A DNA stretch of 21,154 nucleotides, from the NCBI GenBank assembly GCA_002440945.1, contig DJWG01000037.1, positions 1 to 21,154 on the forward strand, in the 5' to 3' direction. This document shows positions 7,961 through 15,856 of the stretch, one piece after another. Each line of letters opens with the position of its first letter. The first letter of the stretch is position 1. The translations under genes and the position numbers were made by a program. The notes beneath the pieces are model-generated. The model saw nothing but the letters and a program-made list of their open reading frames with translations. It searched no databases and was not told the DNA's origin. The stretch comes from Rhodobacteraceae bacterium UBA6236 (lineage in GTDB: Bacteria; Pseudomonadota; Alphaproteobacteria; Rhodobacterales; Rhodobacteraceae).

Positions 7961-8002
7961 CATCTGCCCCGCTCGCCGGGTTCTACGCTCAGCCTCACAA
8001 GG

Positions 8003-8905
8003 TCAGGCCCCCGTCGCACCGGACAGGGCCACCTCCTTGAGTAGCCAGTCGATCAGTTGCTGGCATCGATTCGAAAGGCTTCGGCCTTCGGGGTAGACCA
8101 GCCAGTAGCGGTAATCGGACAGCACGATGTCGAAGGGCTGGATCAATTCCCCCAACTCGATCTGCGGCCGCAGCAGCCGGGCCGCTCCCAGCATAATTCC
8201 CTGGCCACTGATCATGCTTTGATACCGGACGTTGGTATCGTCGATCAGATAGGACTGCGTTCCTTCGATGTTCGAGACACCAGCATGTTCGAACCACTCG
8301 GTCCAACCCAACCGGCTTTCCTCATGCAGCAGGGTGAAGTTTCGCAGATCGGCGGGCGTCCGGGGCACACCCACCCGGCTGGCCAACGACACATGCATGA
8401 TGGGGGACAGGCCGCCCACGATCAGCGGCACATGGCGCATTCCGTCGGGCGGCGCCTTGCCCCAGACGACCGCCATCTCGGCGCGGTCGAAGTCATGCGA
8501 TAACAGCGAATTCTGATGGATGAGGTTGAGCGAGATCCGCGGATGTTCGGCCCAGAAGGATTGCAGCCGAGACGCCAGCCAGAAACTGGAAAAGAATGGT
8601 CGGCAGATCAGGTTGACCTGCCGAGAAGTGCCTTGTTGGCGGACCTGTTCGACCGCCGTGCTGATGGTGTGGAACGGCCCTGTCAAGCGGTGGTAAAGGT
8701 GGGCGCCTTCCGCCGTCAGAGCCAGCTGCCTTGCTTCGCGCAGGAACAGCTTCGTCCCAAGATGATCCTCCAGAGTGCGCATCTGATGGCTGATCGCAGA
8801 GGGCGAAACGTTCAGCTCCTTTGCGGCCGTAACGAAGTTCAGATGGGTCGCGGCAACGGTGAAGACGCGCAAGCCGTTCAGGTGCATCAGGTTGCTTGTC
8901 GCCAT
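8003..8905 (-). CDS. LysR-family transcriptional regulator 2 (GcvA-like)
   Basis: 300 residues from ATG 8905. The helix-turn-helix covers about residues 9-67 (LNFVTAAKELNVSPSAISHQ), with the GcvA-clade signature LNGLRVFTVAATHLNF and a C-terminal effector domain starting near residue 100. The GGCGGGA before ATG 8905 is a usable ribosome-binding site; ATG 8887 is a possible alternative. An open frame continues upstream to 9118, but that part is unlike any LysR N-terminus and covers the regulatory DNA. It is divergent from the Rieske oxygenase 2 operon, which it most likely activates. GcvA-clade regulators often control amino-acid or amine metabolism and beta-lactamase genes. Confidence 0.9.
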   Translation of the reverse strand: MATSNLMHLNGLRVFTVAATHLNFVTAAKELNVSPSAISHQMRTLEDHLGTKLFLREARQLALTAEGAHLYHRLTGPFHTISTAVEQVRQQGTSRQVNLICRPFFSSFWLASRLQSFWAEHPRISLNLIHQNSLLSHDFDRAEMAVVWGKAPPDGMRHVPLIVGGLSPIMHVSLASRVGVPRTPADLRNFTLLHEESRLGWTEWFEHAGVSNIEGTQSYLIDDTNVRYQSMISGQGIMLGAARLLRPQIELGELIQPFDIVLSDYRYWLVYPEGRSLSNRCQQLIDWLLKEVALSGATGA

Positions 8906-9136
8906 TCCCGCCTGTCCCGCCTGTCCTTGCACTCTCCTATCGCCCGGCCGTGCCGGGTGTCGATGGACCGGACAGAATTCTGACCGTCGCCATCGGTAGC
9001 GCAAGGGCATCGGTCGCGATAGCTGAGAAATTCTCATCCATGAATGAAATATCCATGTTTCCCAAACGTGACTCCCATTCCTACCAATTCTCGGAAGCGA
9101 AACGTCGCGTTGCGGCATAGCCCTGTGAGTTTACAG
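8906..9136. promoter_or_regulatory. Divergent control region with a strong LysR box (LysR 2 / oxygenase 2 operon)
   Basis: A 231-bp gap. TGAGAA-A-TTCTCA at 9024-9036 is a perfect 6-bp dyad fitting the LysR T-N11-A rule. A second imperfect dyad, GAAATATCCATGTTTC (9046-9061), follows 22 bp further on, and the 7-mer ATCCATG repeats at 9036-9042 and 9051-9057. Two phased sites upstream of the operon match the recognition-plus-activation site layout of LysR promoters. No confident -35/-10 pair was found. Confidence 0.6.
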
Positions 9137-10348
9137 ATGAACAAGCCACTTCTTGCCTCTCCGATCCCGATCCAGGATCTGCATTCCAGCACGCTGGATG
9201 CGAAAAACGTGGTTGCGCTTCCTGCGGCCGTCTTTTCCAGTAGTGAATTTTTCGAGTTCGAGATGAACGCCGTCTGGCGGCATGAATGGTTCTGCGTCGG
9301 CCATGCCAGCGAGATTCCGAACCCCGGCGACTACTACACCCTCCGGGTGGGCAAGGATCCGTTGATCGTGCTCCGCGACCGGGACCAGAAGGTCCAGGTG
9401 CTGGCGAACGTCTGCCAGCATCGCGGCATGATCCTGGCCGAGGGCCGCGGCAACCTGCGCCGTTTGCGCTGCCCGCTGCATGCCTGGACCTACGATCTGA
9501 GCGGCAAGCTGATCGCCGCACCGGGCCTAACCGATGGCGATGGCGGCGGCGACGTCGTCGCCCATGTCTGCATCCCGAGGATCCGCACCGAGATCTGGGA
9601 AGGCTTCATCTTCATGACCTTCGACGAAAGCCTGCCGCCGGTGGGCGAGCGTCTGGTCAAGCTGGGTCACCAGCTGCGCAGCTACAACATCGCCTCGCTG
9701 CGGGGTGCCGATCCACTGCACCTTGAGGAATTCGACTGGAACTGGAAGATCTTCAATGACGAATGCTACCACTGCATGTACCTCCATTCCAGCTCATGGG
9801 GAGACATGTATGAACTCAACCGCGGCGAGACCCTGGACGAGGCGGTGGAGTTCAACGATCTCGAGCGCGGGATCACGTCCTACAACTTGTGCAGCACCCA
9901 TCGCGATGCCGCCCCCACCCACACCAAGTCGATCCTGCAACCCCCGATCGGCGGCCTGAGCGACCAGGAACGCACGCAGCTGAGCTATGTGACGGTTGCG
10001 CCGAACCTGCTGATCGTAGCGATGCCGGACAAGGTGAAGTATTTCCTCTGGTTGCCGCTGGAAGCGCAGAAGTCGCTTTATGCCGTCAGCTGGATGTATC
10101 CCGAATCCACCTTGGTGCACCCGGATTTCCGCGCCAACTACGAACGCGAGGTCAAGGATCTGTCGCCCGTGATGGAGGAAGACCTCTATGCTTGGCGAAG
10201 CTGTCAACAGGGGTACAACTCGAACTTCTCGGCCCGAGGACCGCTGGCGCCCGAAGAAGAGGTCATCAAGCGGCTTCAGACCTGGCTGGTGCGGAAATAT
10301 GCCGCCGAGGATGCGCGTGCCCGCAAGGCAGACGGAGCGGCTGCATGA
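9137..10348 (+). CDS. Rieske non-heme iron oxygenase alpha subunit 2 (GbcA/CntA-like)
   Basis: 403 residues from ATG 9137. The Rieske site is C93-x-H95 (CQHRG) and C112-x2-H115 (CPLHAW). The iron ligands are H212 and H217 in NDECYHCMYLH, and probably D349 in EEDLYAWRSCQQG, a segment that matches the usual ED...QxG ending of this family. Glu209, three before the first His, replaces the common bridging Asp, as in oxygenase 1 and CntA. A longer frame begins at 9044, but residues before MNKPLL are unlike the family; GTGAG is a weak ribosome-binding site. It is the first gene of a long plus-strand operon. The stop overlaps the reductase start (ATGA), so the two are translationally coupled. The two oxygenases are clearly divergent from each other and not a recent duplication. 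Confidence 0.92.
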   Translation: MNKPLLASPIPIQDLHSSTLDAKNVVALPAAVFSSSEFFEFEMNAVWRHEWFCVGHASEIPNPGDYYTLRVGKDPLIVLRDRDQKVQVLANVCQHRGMILAEGRGNLRRLRCPLHAWTYDLSGKLIAAPGLTDGDGGGDVVAHVCIPRIRTEIWEGFIFMTFDESLPPVGERLVKLGHQLRSYNIASLRGADPLHLEEFDWNWKIFNDECYHCMYLHSSSWGDMYELNRGETLDEAVEFNDLERGITSYNLCSTHRDAAPTHTKSILQPPIGGLSDQERTQLSYVTVAPNLLIVAMPDKVKYFLWLPLEAQKSLYAVSWMYPESTLVHPDFRANYEREVKDLSPVMEEDLYAWRSCQQGYNSNFSARGPLAPEEEVIKRLQTWLVRKYAAEDARARKADGAAA

Positions 10349-11316
10349 TGGACGCGGCACAGCGGATCACGGCCCAGGTCGAAAGGCTCGCACAGGCCGG
10401 AGAGGGGATCCTGCACCTGGTGCTGACTCCAGTGGGGGCGACGCACTTCCCCGAATGGTCGCCGGGTGCACATGTCGATCTGTTCCTGCCCGGCACCGGG
10501 CAGGATGGAGAACCCTTGGTCCGGCAGTATTCGCTGTGCGGCGATCCATCTGACCTGACGCACTACCACCTTGGGATCCTGCGCGAACCGCAGGGCCGCG
10601 GTGGGTCGGCCTGGGTGCATGACCGGCTGCGGGTGGGCGACGACATCGCGGTCAGCGCCCCCCGGAATCACTTTCCCTTCGCGCCGACGCCAAAGATCCT
10701 GTTCATTGCAGGCGGTATCGGCATCACGCCGATCCTGCCGATGGCGCGGCAGGCTATGCGCGAAGGCCGGGACTGGCAGCTGATCGTCGCGGCGCGCAAC
10801 CGGGCGCGGCTTCCCTTCTTGGCCGAACTGGCCGCGCTGCCCCAGGAACGCATCCGCTATCACAGTGATGACGAAGCGGGGCTTCTGGACCTGCCGGCGC
10901 TTCTGTCCGGGCTGGAGGCCGAAACAACGGTCTATTCCTGCGGCCCGGCGCCGCTGCTCGATGCCTTGCAGTCGCTGAACGCCGGTGCCCCCTGGGCCTT
11001 GCGGATCGAGAGGTTTTCGGCAGCCCCCGCCGATCCCGCACAGGCAAGCCGGCCGTTTGACGTGATCTGCCGCTCCTCCGGGCAGCGGCTGCATGTCCCG
11101 GCTGACAAGAGCCTTCTTCAGGTGCTGCGTCAGGCCGGGATCAAGGTCGAAAGCTCGTGCCGGGATGGCGTTTGTGGAACCTGTGAAACGCGGGTACTGG
11201 CGGGCCTGCCCGACCACCGGGACAGCGTGCTGACACCTGAGGAGCGCGCCGAGGGGACTTACATGATGGTCTGCGTCTCGCGTGCCGAAAGCGATGTTCT
11301 CGAACTCGACGTCTAG
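10345..11316 (+). CDS. Class IA oxygenase reductase (FMN, NAD, C-terminal 2Fe-2S; vanillate-demethylase/GbcB-like)
   Basis: 323 residues. Domain order: FMN-binding domain with RQYSL (60-64), NAD(P)H-binding domain with GGIGITP (123-129) and SCGP (198-201), then a plant-type ferredoxin with C272, C277, C280 and C310. This is the phthalate-dioxygenase-reductase layout, carrying electrons from NAD(P)H to a Rieske oxygenase. The ATG at 10345 overlaps the oxygenase 2 stop, so that is the assured partner. Since no other reductase is present, it may also feed oxygenase 1. The gene sits 12 bp before the SDR gene. Confidence 0.93.
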   Translation: MMDAAQRITAQVERLAQAGEGILHLVLTPVGATHFPEWSPGAHVDLFLPGTGQDGEPLVRQYSLCGDPSDLTHYHLGILREPQGRGGSAWVHDRLRVGDDIAVSAPRNHFPFAPTPKILFIAGGIGITPILPMARQAMREGRDWQLIVAARNRARLPFLAELAALPQERIRYHSDDEAGLLDLPALLSGLEAETTVYSCGPAPLLDALQSLNAGAPWALRIERFSAAPADPAQASRPFDVICRSSGQRLHVPADKSLLQVLRQAGIKVESSCRDGVCGTCETRVLAGLPDHRDSVLTPEERAEGTYMMVCVSRAESDVLELDV

Positions 11317-11328
11317 GAGACAGCGGAA

Positions 11329-12234
11329 ATGGAAAGACTGAAAATCGTCGTGACGGGCGGCTCTGGTCGGGTGGGGCGCCATGTCACTGCCTGTCTGGCT
11401 GAGGCCCATGAAGTGGTCAACGCCGATCTGGCCCCGCCCGTCAGCGGTCCTCAGGATCAGGACGCGGAATATGTCCGGGCCGACGTCATGCAACTCGATG
11501 ACCTGCGGCGGGCCTTCCGGGGCGCGGATGTGGTGATCCATCTTGCTGGGCTGGACTACGACTGGGGGTGCCCGGACGAGGCCTACATCAATGTCAACAC
11601 CCGCGGCAGCTGGCATGTGCTGCAAGCCGCCGAGGAATCCAGCGTGCGCCGGGTGGTCCTCTGCTCGTCGATCTCGATCTGCGGCTTGCAGGAAATGCGG
11701 CCCAACTGGAAACCGCAAAGCCTGCCTATCGACGAAAATCACGAAAACCTGCCGGTCTATGCCTATGGTGTCAGCAAGCAGATTGCCGAACTCATGGGGC
11801 AAAGCTTTGCCCGCCGGGGCAAAATCGAGGTGGTCAGCCTGCGCCCGCTGGCGGTCGTGCTGCCCGAGACCCTGGCGGATTATCTGCGCTTCGTGGACAC
11901 GCCGGATCGCCATTGGCTGTTCTACTATGTCACAGCCGAAGATCTGGCCCGCGCCTTCCGCGCCGCGGCCGAAGTCCCCGGCATCAACGGCGAAAGCTTC
12001 TACATCGGCGCTGATGACAGTTCACATCTGCAGCCGACCCTGGACTGGGCGGAAAGGATTCTGGGTCGTCTGCCAGATGCAACCGACCACGCGCATTACA
12101 AGGCCCATCCGCGGGCATCGGTTTTCAGCAATGCCAAGGCCAGACGGCTGCTTGGCTGGGCCCCAGCTTCGGACTTCGGGCAGATGCGGGCTGCCTGCAC
12201 CACCGTCCGGCACAACGAACACGAAAAGGTGTGA
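11329..12234 (+). CDS. Extended short-chain dehydrogenase/epimerase (NAD-dependent)
   Basis: 301 residues. The Rossmann nucleotide-binding motif TGGSGRVG lies at 9-16, an acidic residue at the end of strand two (D33) favours NAD, LCSSIS at 111-116 carries the active-site Ser, and Y146-GVS-K150 is the catalytic pair. This places it in the NAD-dependent epimerase/dehydratase group. A likely role is oxidising or reducing a hydroxyl or carbonyl intermediate in the pathway; sugar epimerisation is a family possibility but does not fit the neighbours. AGGAGA eight bases before the ATG is a good ribosome-binding site. The stop is two bases before the next ATG. Confidence 0.88.
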   Translation: MERLKIVVTGGSGRVGRHVTACLAEAHEVVNADLAPPVSGPQDQDAEYVRADVMQLDDLRRAFRGADVVIHLAGLDYDWGCPDEAYINVNTRGSWHVLQAAEESSVRRVVLCSSISICGLQEMRPNWKPQSLPIDENHENLPVYAYGVSKQIAELMGQSFARRGKIEVVSLRPLAVVLPETLADYLRFVDTPDRHWLFYYVTAEDLARAFRAAAEVPGINGESFYIGADDSSHLQPTLDWAERILGRLPDATDHAHYKAHPRASVFSNAKARRLLGWAPASDFGQMRAACTTVRHNEHEKV

Positions 12235-12236
12235 CC

Positions 12237-12842
12237 ATGGATTACGTCAGAACCGGAAAGGTCGACTGGACCGGCGACAACCCTCCCATTTACCTCAAGA
12301 CAGAACCGGACGGCGACTGGTCGACGCTTGCGCTCTTTTTCCGGATCAACGCCTCGGACCTGGGCCGGGGGCATATGACGTTAGTTCTGGAAGATCCCTA
12401 CAGCAGGGGTGTGGGGAGTCCTGTGCGCCTTTGCGTCACGGATAACGCGCCGCTGGCCCGTTATCTGATCGACGGTTTCGTGCGGAAATTCGGTCTGTTC
12501 CGTCCGGCCGGCGGGGCAATCGACGCGCTGGAAATCACCGAGGGCGCGATGTTTTCTGTCGATGCCGATTATCCCCGGCATCTGACCGAAGTCGCTGAAT
12601 TCGGCGGCCACCGGGTCGAAATGCGCTGGAACGGCCTGCAAGAGATGTTCGCCGTTGCCCAGCCCCCGCGCGACAGCCAGACGGGCGCGCATGAGATGTT
12701 CTCGGTCTTCCAGCCGGCATCTTCGGCCTCGATCACACTGGACGGACGCCGATTGCCGGGCAGCACGGTCGAGCGTGATTTCTTCGACCGCCGTGCGCAA
12801 TCCGCAGCACTGGCCTTCAGCGAATCCTGGATCCGCGCCTGA
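12237..12842 (+). CDS. Unrecognised 201-residue cytoplasmic protein in the Rieske operon
   Basis: I do not recognise a family. The ATG at 12237 (AAGGTG upstream) lies two bases after the SDR stop; a GTG at 12231 is an alternative. There is no signal peptide or membrane segment. The sequence is rich in predicted strands and aromatic residues, e.g. STLALFFRINASDLG near residue 30 and MRWNGLQEMFAVAQPP near 125. Two similar QEMFAVAQPP / HEMFSVFQPA segments, about 20 residues apart, suggest an internal repeat or beta-hairpin duplication. No Cys or His cluster suggests a metal site. Tight spacing on both sides makes it part of the pathway: a small-molecule-binding protein, an accessory factor for the oxygenase, or a new enzyme. 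Confidence 0.8.
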   Translation: MDYVRTGKVDWTGDNPPIYLKTEPDGDWSTLALFFRINASDLGRGHMTLVLEDPYSRGVGSPVRLCVTDNAPLARYLIDGFVRKFGLFRPAGGAIDALEITEGAMFSVDADYPRHLTEVAEFGGHRVEMRWNGLQEMFAVAQPPRDSQTGAHEMFSVFQPASSASITLDGRRLPGSTVERDFFDRRAQSAALAFSESWIRA

Positions 12843-12860
12843 GGCAGGAGAAAACAACCG

Positions 12861-14027
12861 ATGTCACCGCAGTCACCCAACGAACATGTTTACCGCAAGA
12901 TGAATGCGGTCGATCCGGTCTGGTCCGGGATGAGCCGTCTGGGGAGCCTGCCCGGACTGGACCGCCGGGTCATTCTTCACGCCGGTCCGGCGCATCGCGA
13001 ATTCGCAGTGATCCCGGTTGCTGTGCGCAATTCGCTGGTGACGGTCGCGCTCCGCGAACGCTGGGCGGTGGATGAAGCCGAGGCGCTTGCATTGCTGGCC
13101 CGGGGCGATGTCGACATCGAGCCCGCGCAGGACCACGGCATCTTCGTGCCACTGGCGGGTGCGGCGGGGCCATCGACCATGCTGATCCAGGTGGAAGACC
13201 CCGCCAGCGGGCGTAAAGCCTTCAGCCCGCTGAACGAGGGTATGGTGCTTTGCACGCGCCTTGGCATCCTTCACCCCGACCTGCCGGACCATCTGCGCTG
13301 GCTGGATCATGCGGTTGCCCCCTGGATTGGGGAACGGCTGGCAGAAGGGCCCTTGGCCCTGTTTCCCTTGCTGCGCCAGGCCATTGCACGTCAGGACGAT
13401 TGCCACTCGCGCACTTTGGCAGGATCTGCGTTGCTGGTAGAGGCGCTGCGCCAGCGGAACCAGGCGGCCCCCGAAGATGCGGCCATCCGGGCCTTCCTGG
13501 ATGCCGCACCGGCCTTCGCCCTGAACGTCTGGATGGCGATGTGCGGCCTGATTGCCGGCGCGGCCGAGGGGATACAGGGCGCAACGCTGGTCACCAATGC
13601 CGGCGGCAACGGGGTAGAGTTTGGCTTTCGCCTAGCCGGAGAGGTGGGGCGCTGGCATGTGGTTCCGGCCCGGAAGATCGACGGCGTGTTGGATCCCAGC
13701 CTGGCCGAAAGCGCGCCTCTTCCCGCGCTGGGTGACAGCGCGATCGTCGATGTCATGGGGCTTGGCGGCCAGATACTGGCCAGCGCGACCCCGGTGCGCC
13801 AGGGCCTGGCCGCCCATCTGCCCGCGGATGCGATCACGCGGCCCGCTTCCTTCCTTCATGGCCCGCTGGACGGATTTGGCAGTCTCGGCGCCACCGATGC
13901 GGCCCGGGTGGCGGCGACGGGGAAGGGCCCTGTGATCCTGCTTGGGATAATCGACGGGAACGGGCGCCATGGCCGTGTCGGCGGTGGCTGCGTCGTCACC
14001 GAAGCGGCCGATTTCGCGGTCGGCTGA
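12861..14027 (+). CDS. AllG-like DUF1116 protein (orphan relative of an oxamate carbamoyltransferase subunit)
   Basis: 388 residues, slightly shorter than the roughly 420 usual for AllG/YlbE. Family landmarks appear in order: LHAGP (39-43), PLAGAAGPSTMLIQVED (97-113), FSPLNEG (121-127), LRWLDHAVAP (145-154), QDDCHSRT (178-185), GATLVTNAGGNGVEFGFR (240-257) and LGDSAIVDVMGLGG further on. In enterobacteria AllG works with AllF (FdrA-like) and AllH as an oxalurate/oxamate carbamoyltransferase in allantoin breakdown. No AllF, AllH or carbamate kinase gene is present here, and the neighbours are an oxygenase operon and an amidase. Its reaction is therefore unknown; carbamoyl or amide chemistry is a guess. 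AGGAG lies 10 bases before the ATG. Confidence 0.8.
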   Translation: MSPQSPNEHVYRKMNAVDPVWSGMSRLGSLPGLDRRVILHAGPAHREFAVIPVAVRNSLVTVALRERWAVDEAEALALLARGDVDIEPAQDHGIFVPLAGAAGPSTMLIQVEDPASGRKAFSPLNEGMVLCTRLGILHPDLPDHLRWLDHAVAPWIGERLAEGPLALFPLLRQAIARQDDCHSRTLAGSALLVEALRQRNQAAPEDAAIRAFLDAAPAFALNVWMAMCGLIAGAAEGIQGATLVTNAGGNGVEFGFRLAGEVGRWHVVPARKIDGVLDPSLAESAPLPALGDSAIVDVMGLGGQILASATPVRQGLAAHLPADAITRPASFLHGPLDGFGSLGATDAARVAATGKGPVILLGIIDGNGRHGRVGGGCVVTEAADFAVG

Positions 14028-14079
14028 AAAAGAGGATACCACCGGGCTGCGGGTGGCGAAGAACAGGTTGGAGAGCTTG

Positions 14080-14520
14080 ATGCGGTATCTGCATACGATG
14101 GTGCGGGTCGCGGACCTTGCCAAGGCGCTGCACTTCTGGTGCGATGTCGTCGGCCTGAAAGAGGTTCGACGTCGGACATCCGAAGAGGGGCGCTTCACGC
14201 TCGTCTATATGGCTGCGCCCGCAGACCTGGACGCCGCCCACCAGAACAATGCGCCGATCCTGGAGCTGACCTGGAACTGGGATCCCGAGCCCCTGGGCGG
14301 CGGGCGCAATTTCGGGCACATCTGTTTTGAGGTCGATGACATCCATGAAACCTGCCGGAAAATTGCGGCGGCCGGAGTGACGATCAACCGCCCCCCGCGC
14401 GACGGCTACATGGCCTTCATCCGTTCGCCAGAGGGCATTTCCATCGAGTTTCTCCAAAAAGGCGAACGGCGTGTGCCGGCCGAGCCTTGGGCGTTGATGC
14501 CCAATATCGGAAGCTGGTAG
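14080..14520 (+). CDS. VOC-superfamily protein, glyoxalase I-like
   Basis: 146 residues. Candidate metal ligands H5, E62, H80 and E123 fall in the same motifs as the four ligands of bacterial GloA (HTMxRV, LELTWNW, GHICFEV, GISIEFLQ), so a metal-dependent lactoylglutathione-lyase fold is well supported. It could detoxify an aldehyde or oxoaldehyde made by oxidative dealkylation, or catalyse a pathway isomerisation or lyase step. GGAGAG five bases before ATG 14080 sets the start; the open frame from 13969 overlaps the previous gene and is not used. It is followed 9 bp later by the amidase gene. Confidence 0.88.
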   Translation: MRYLHTMVRVADLAKALHFWCDVVGLKEVRRRTSEEGRFTLVYMAAPADLDAAHQNNAPILELTWNWDPEPLGGGRNFGHICFEVDDIHETCRKIAAAGVTINRPPRDGYMAFIRSPEGISIEFLQKGERRVPAEPWALMPNIGSW

Positions 14521-14529
14521 GCGGAACAG

Positions 14530-15774
14530 ATGACTACGAACGCCCCCGCACAGCAGCACATCCGCGATTGCATGGCGCGCATCGCAGAGCATGAACCCCG
14601 GGTCCGGGCCTTCGCCCAATACGATGAACCGCGTCTGAACGCCTGGCTGGAACAGAAGGACACCAGCACCGGAGCGCCGCTCGATGGCCTTGCGCTGGGT
14701 GTGAAGGACATCATCGATGCCTTGCCGTTTCCGACCTCCAGCGGAACAGGGCTTCGCGCCGGGACCATTCCGGCCCGCGACGCGGCGGCGGTGGCGCAAC
14801 TGCGCAAGGCGGGCGCGGTGGTCATGGGAAAGACCGTCACCACCGAATTCGCCTTTTTCTCGCCGGGGCCCACGCGCAACCCCCATGACCCGGCGCGCAC
14901 TCCGGGCGGATCGTCCAGTGGTTCCGCCGCCGCCGTGGCCGCCGGTTTCATCGACGCGGGGCTTGGGTCACAGACCGCCGCCTCGATCACCCGGCCCGCC
15001 TCTTACTGCGGTGTGGTCGGGTTCAAGCCCAGCTATGGCAGCTACAGTCTTGCAGGCGTCGGCGGTCTGGCGCCGTCCTTCGACACCCTTGGCGTGATCT
15101 GCCGCGATGTGGCGACGGTGGCGGCGGTCCATGCCGTGCTTGCCGGTCCCGCACCCGCCGCACCGGTGGCCGAATCGCGCGTGCCGACACGGATCGGTCT
15201 ATGCCGGACACCCTGGTGGCATCAGGCCCAGCCTGCCACTCAACAGGCGATGGCCCAGGCGCAGACCGTGCTTTCCGCCGAAACCGTGGTCGAAGAAGTC
15301 GATCTTTCCGCCTTTGACGAAGCCGCGCGCCTTCATTCCGAGATCATGGCGTTCGAGGCAGGCCAGACGCTTGCCGATGAACTTGCCACCCATCCCGAGG
15401 GGTTGAGCCCTGTGCTTAATGCCATGCTGATTGCAGGCATGAGGATCGACCGGGCCCATCACCGGGACAACCTCCGCAAATCGGCGGCCCTGCGCGCCCG
15501 CATCGCCGATCTGTTCGGTGCTTACGATATCCTGCTGGCCCCCGCTGCGCCGGGTGAGGCACCCGTGGGCCTGGCGGCGACCGGGGATCCGATCTTCAGC
15601 CGGATCTGGAGTCTTCTGCACCTGCCAACGATCACACTGCCCGGCTTCACCGGCCCGGCGGGAATGCCGGTCGGCCTCCAGTTGCTGGCGGGACTGAACG
15701 AGGATGAAACGCTGCTGGCCCATGCGCATTGGGTCGAGCAGCGTCTGCCGAAAGCACCAAGGCCGCCGCTTTGA
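14530..15774 (+). CDS. Amidase-signature-family hydrolase (malonamidase E2-like)
   Basis: 414 residues. The Ser-cisSer-Lys triad is visible: K59 in LGVKD, S128 in the GGSSSGSAAAVAAG loop (126-139), and nucleophile S152 in QTAASITRPA. The spacing equals that of malonamidase E2 (K62/S131/S155, as I recall), and the enzyme is of the short, single-domain type, without the C-terminal extension of allophanate hydrolase or the GatA features. It should hydrolyse a small amide or carbamoyl compound in the cytoplasm to release ammonia and an acid. Its place directly after the AllG-like and VOC genes makes it a probable late step in the pathway. Exact substrate unknown. Confidence 0.9.
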   Translation: MTTNAPAQQHIRDCMARIAEHEPRVRAFAQYDEPRLNAWLEQKDTSTGAPLDGLALGVKDIIDALPFPTSSGTGLRAGTIPARDAAAVAQLRKAGAVVMGKTVTTEFAFFSPGPTRNPHDPARTPGGSSSGSAAAVAAGFIDAGLGSQTAASITRPASYCGVVGFKPSYGSYSLAGVGGLAPSFDTLGVICRDVATVAAVHAVLAGPAPAAPVAESRVPTRIGLCRTPWWHQAQPATQQAMAQAQTVLSAETVVEEVDLSAFDEAARLHSEIMAFEAGQTLADELATHPEGLSPVLNAMLIAGMRIDRAHHRDNLRKSAALRARIADLFGAYDILLAPAAPGEAPVGLAATGDPIFSRIWSLLHLPTITLPGFTGPAGMPVGLQLLAGLNEDETLLAHAHWVEQRLPKAPRPPL

Positions 15775-15856
15775 GGCGTTGGCTGAACCGTCGTGAACAT
15801 GCGGTCACAGCGAAACAACACAACGGCGAAATGCCGTGGAAACAGGGAGAAGCGGA

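Noticed and set aside
8906..9118. Possible 71-residue N-terminal extension of LysR 2
   Set aside because: The extension is unlike LysR proteins and would cover the LysR binding sites. The helix-turn-helix begins directly after ATG 8905.
9889..10344. Long in-frame extension upstream of the reductase start
   Set aside because: It overlaps the oxygenase 2 gene in another frame. The family N-terminus and the ATGA overlap place the true start at 10345.
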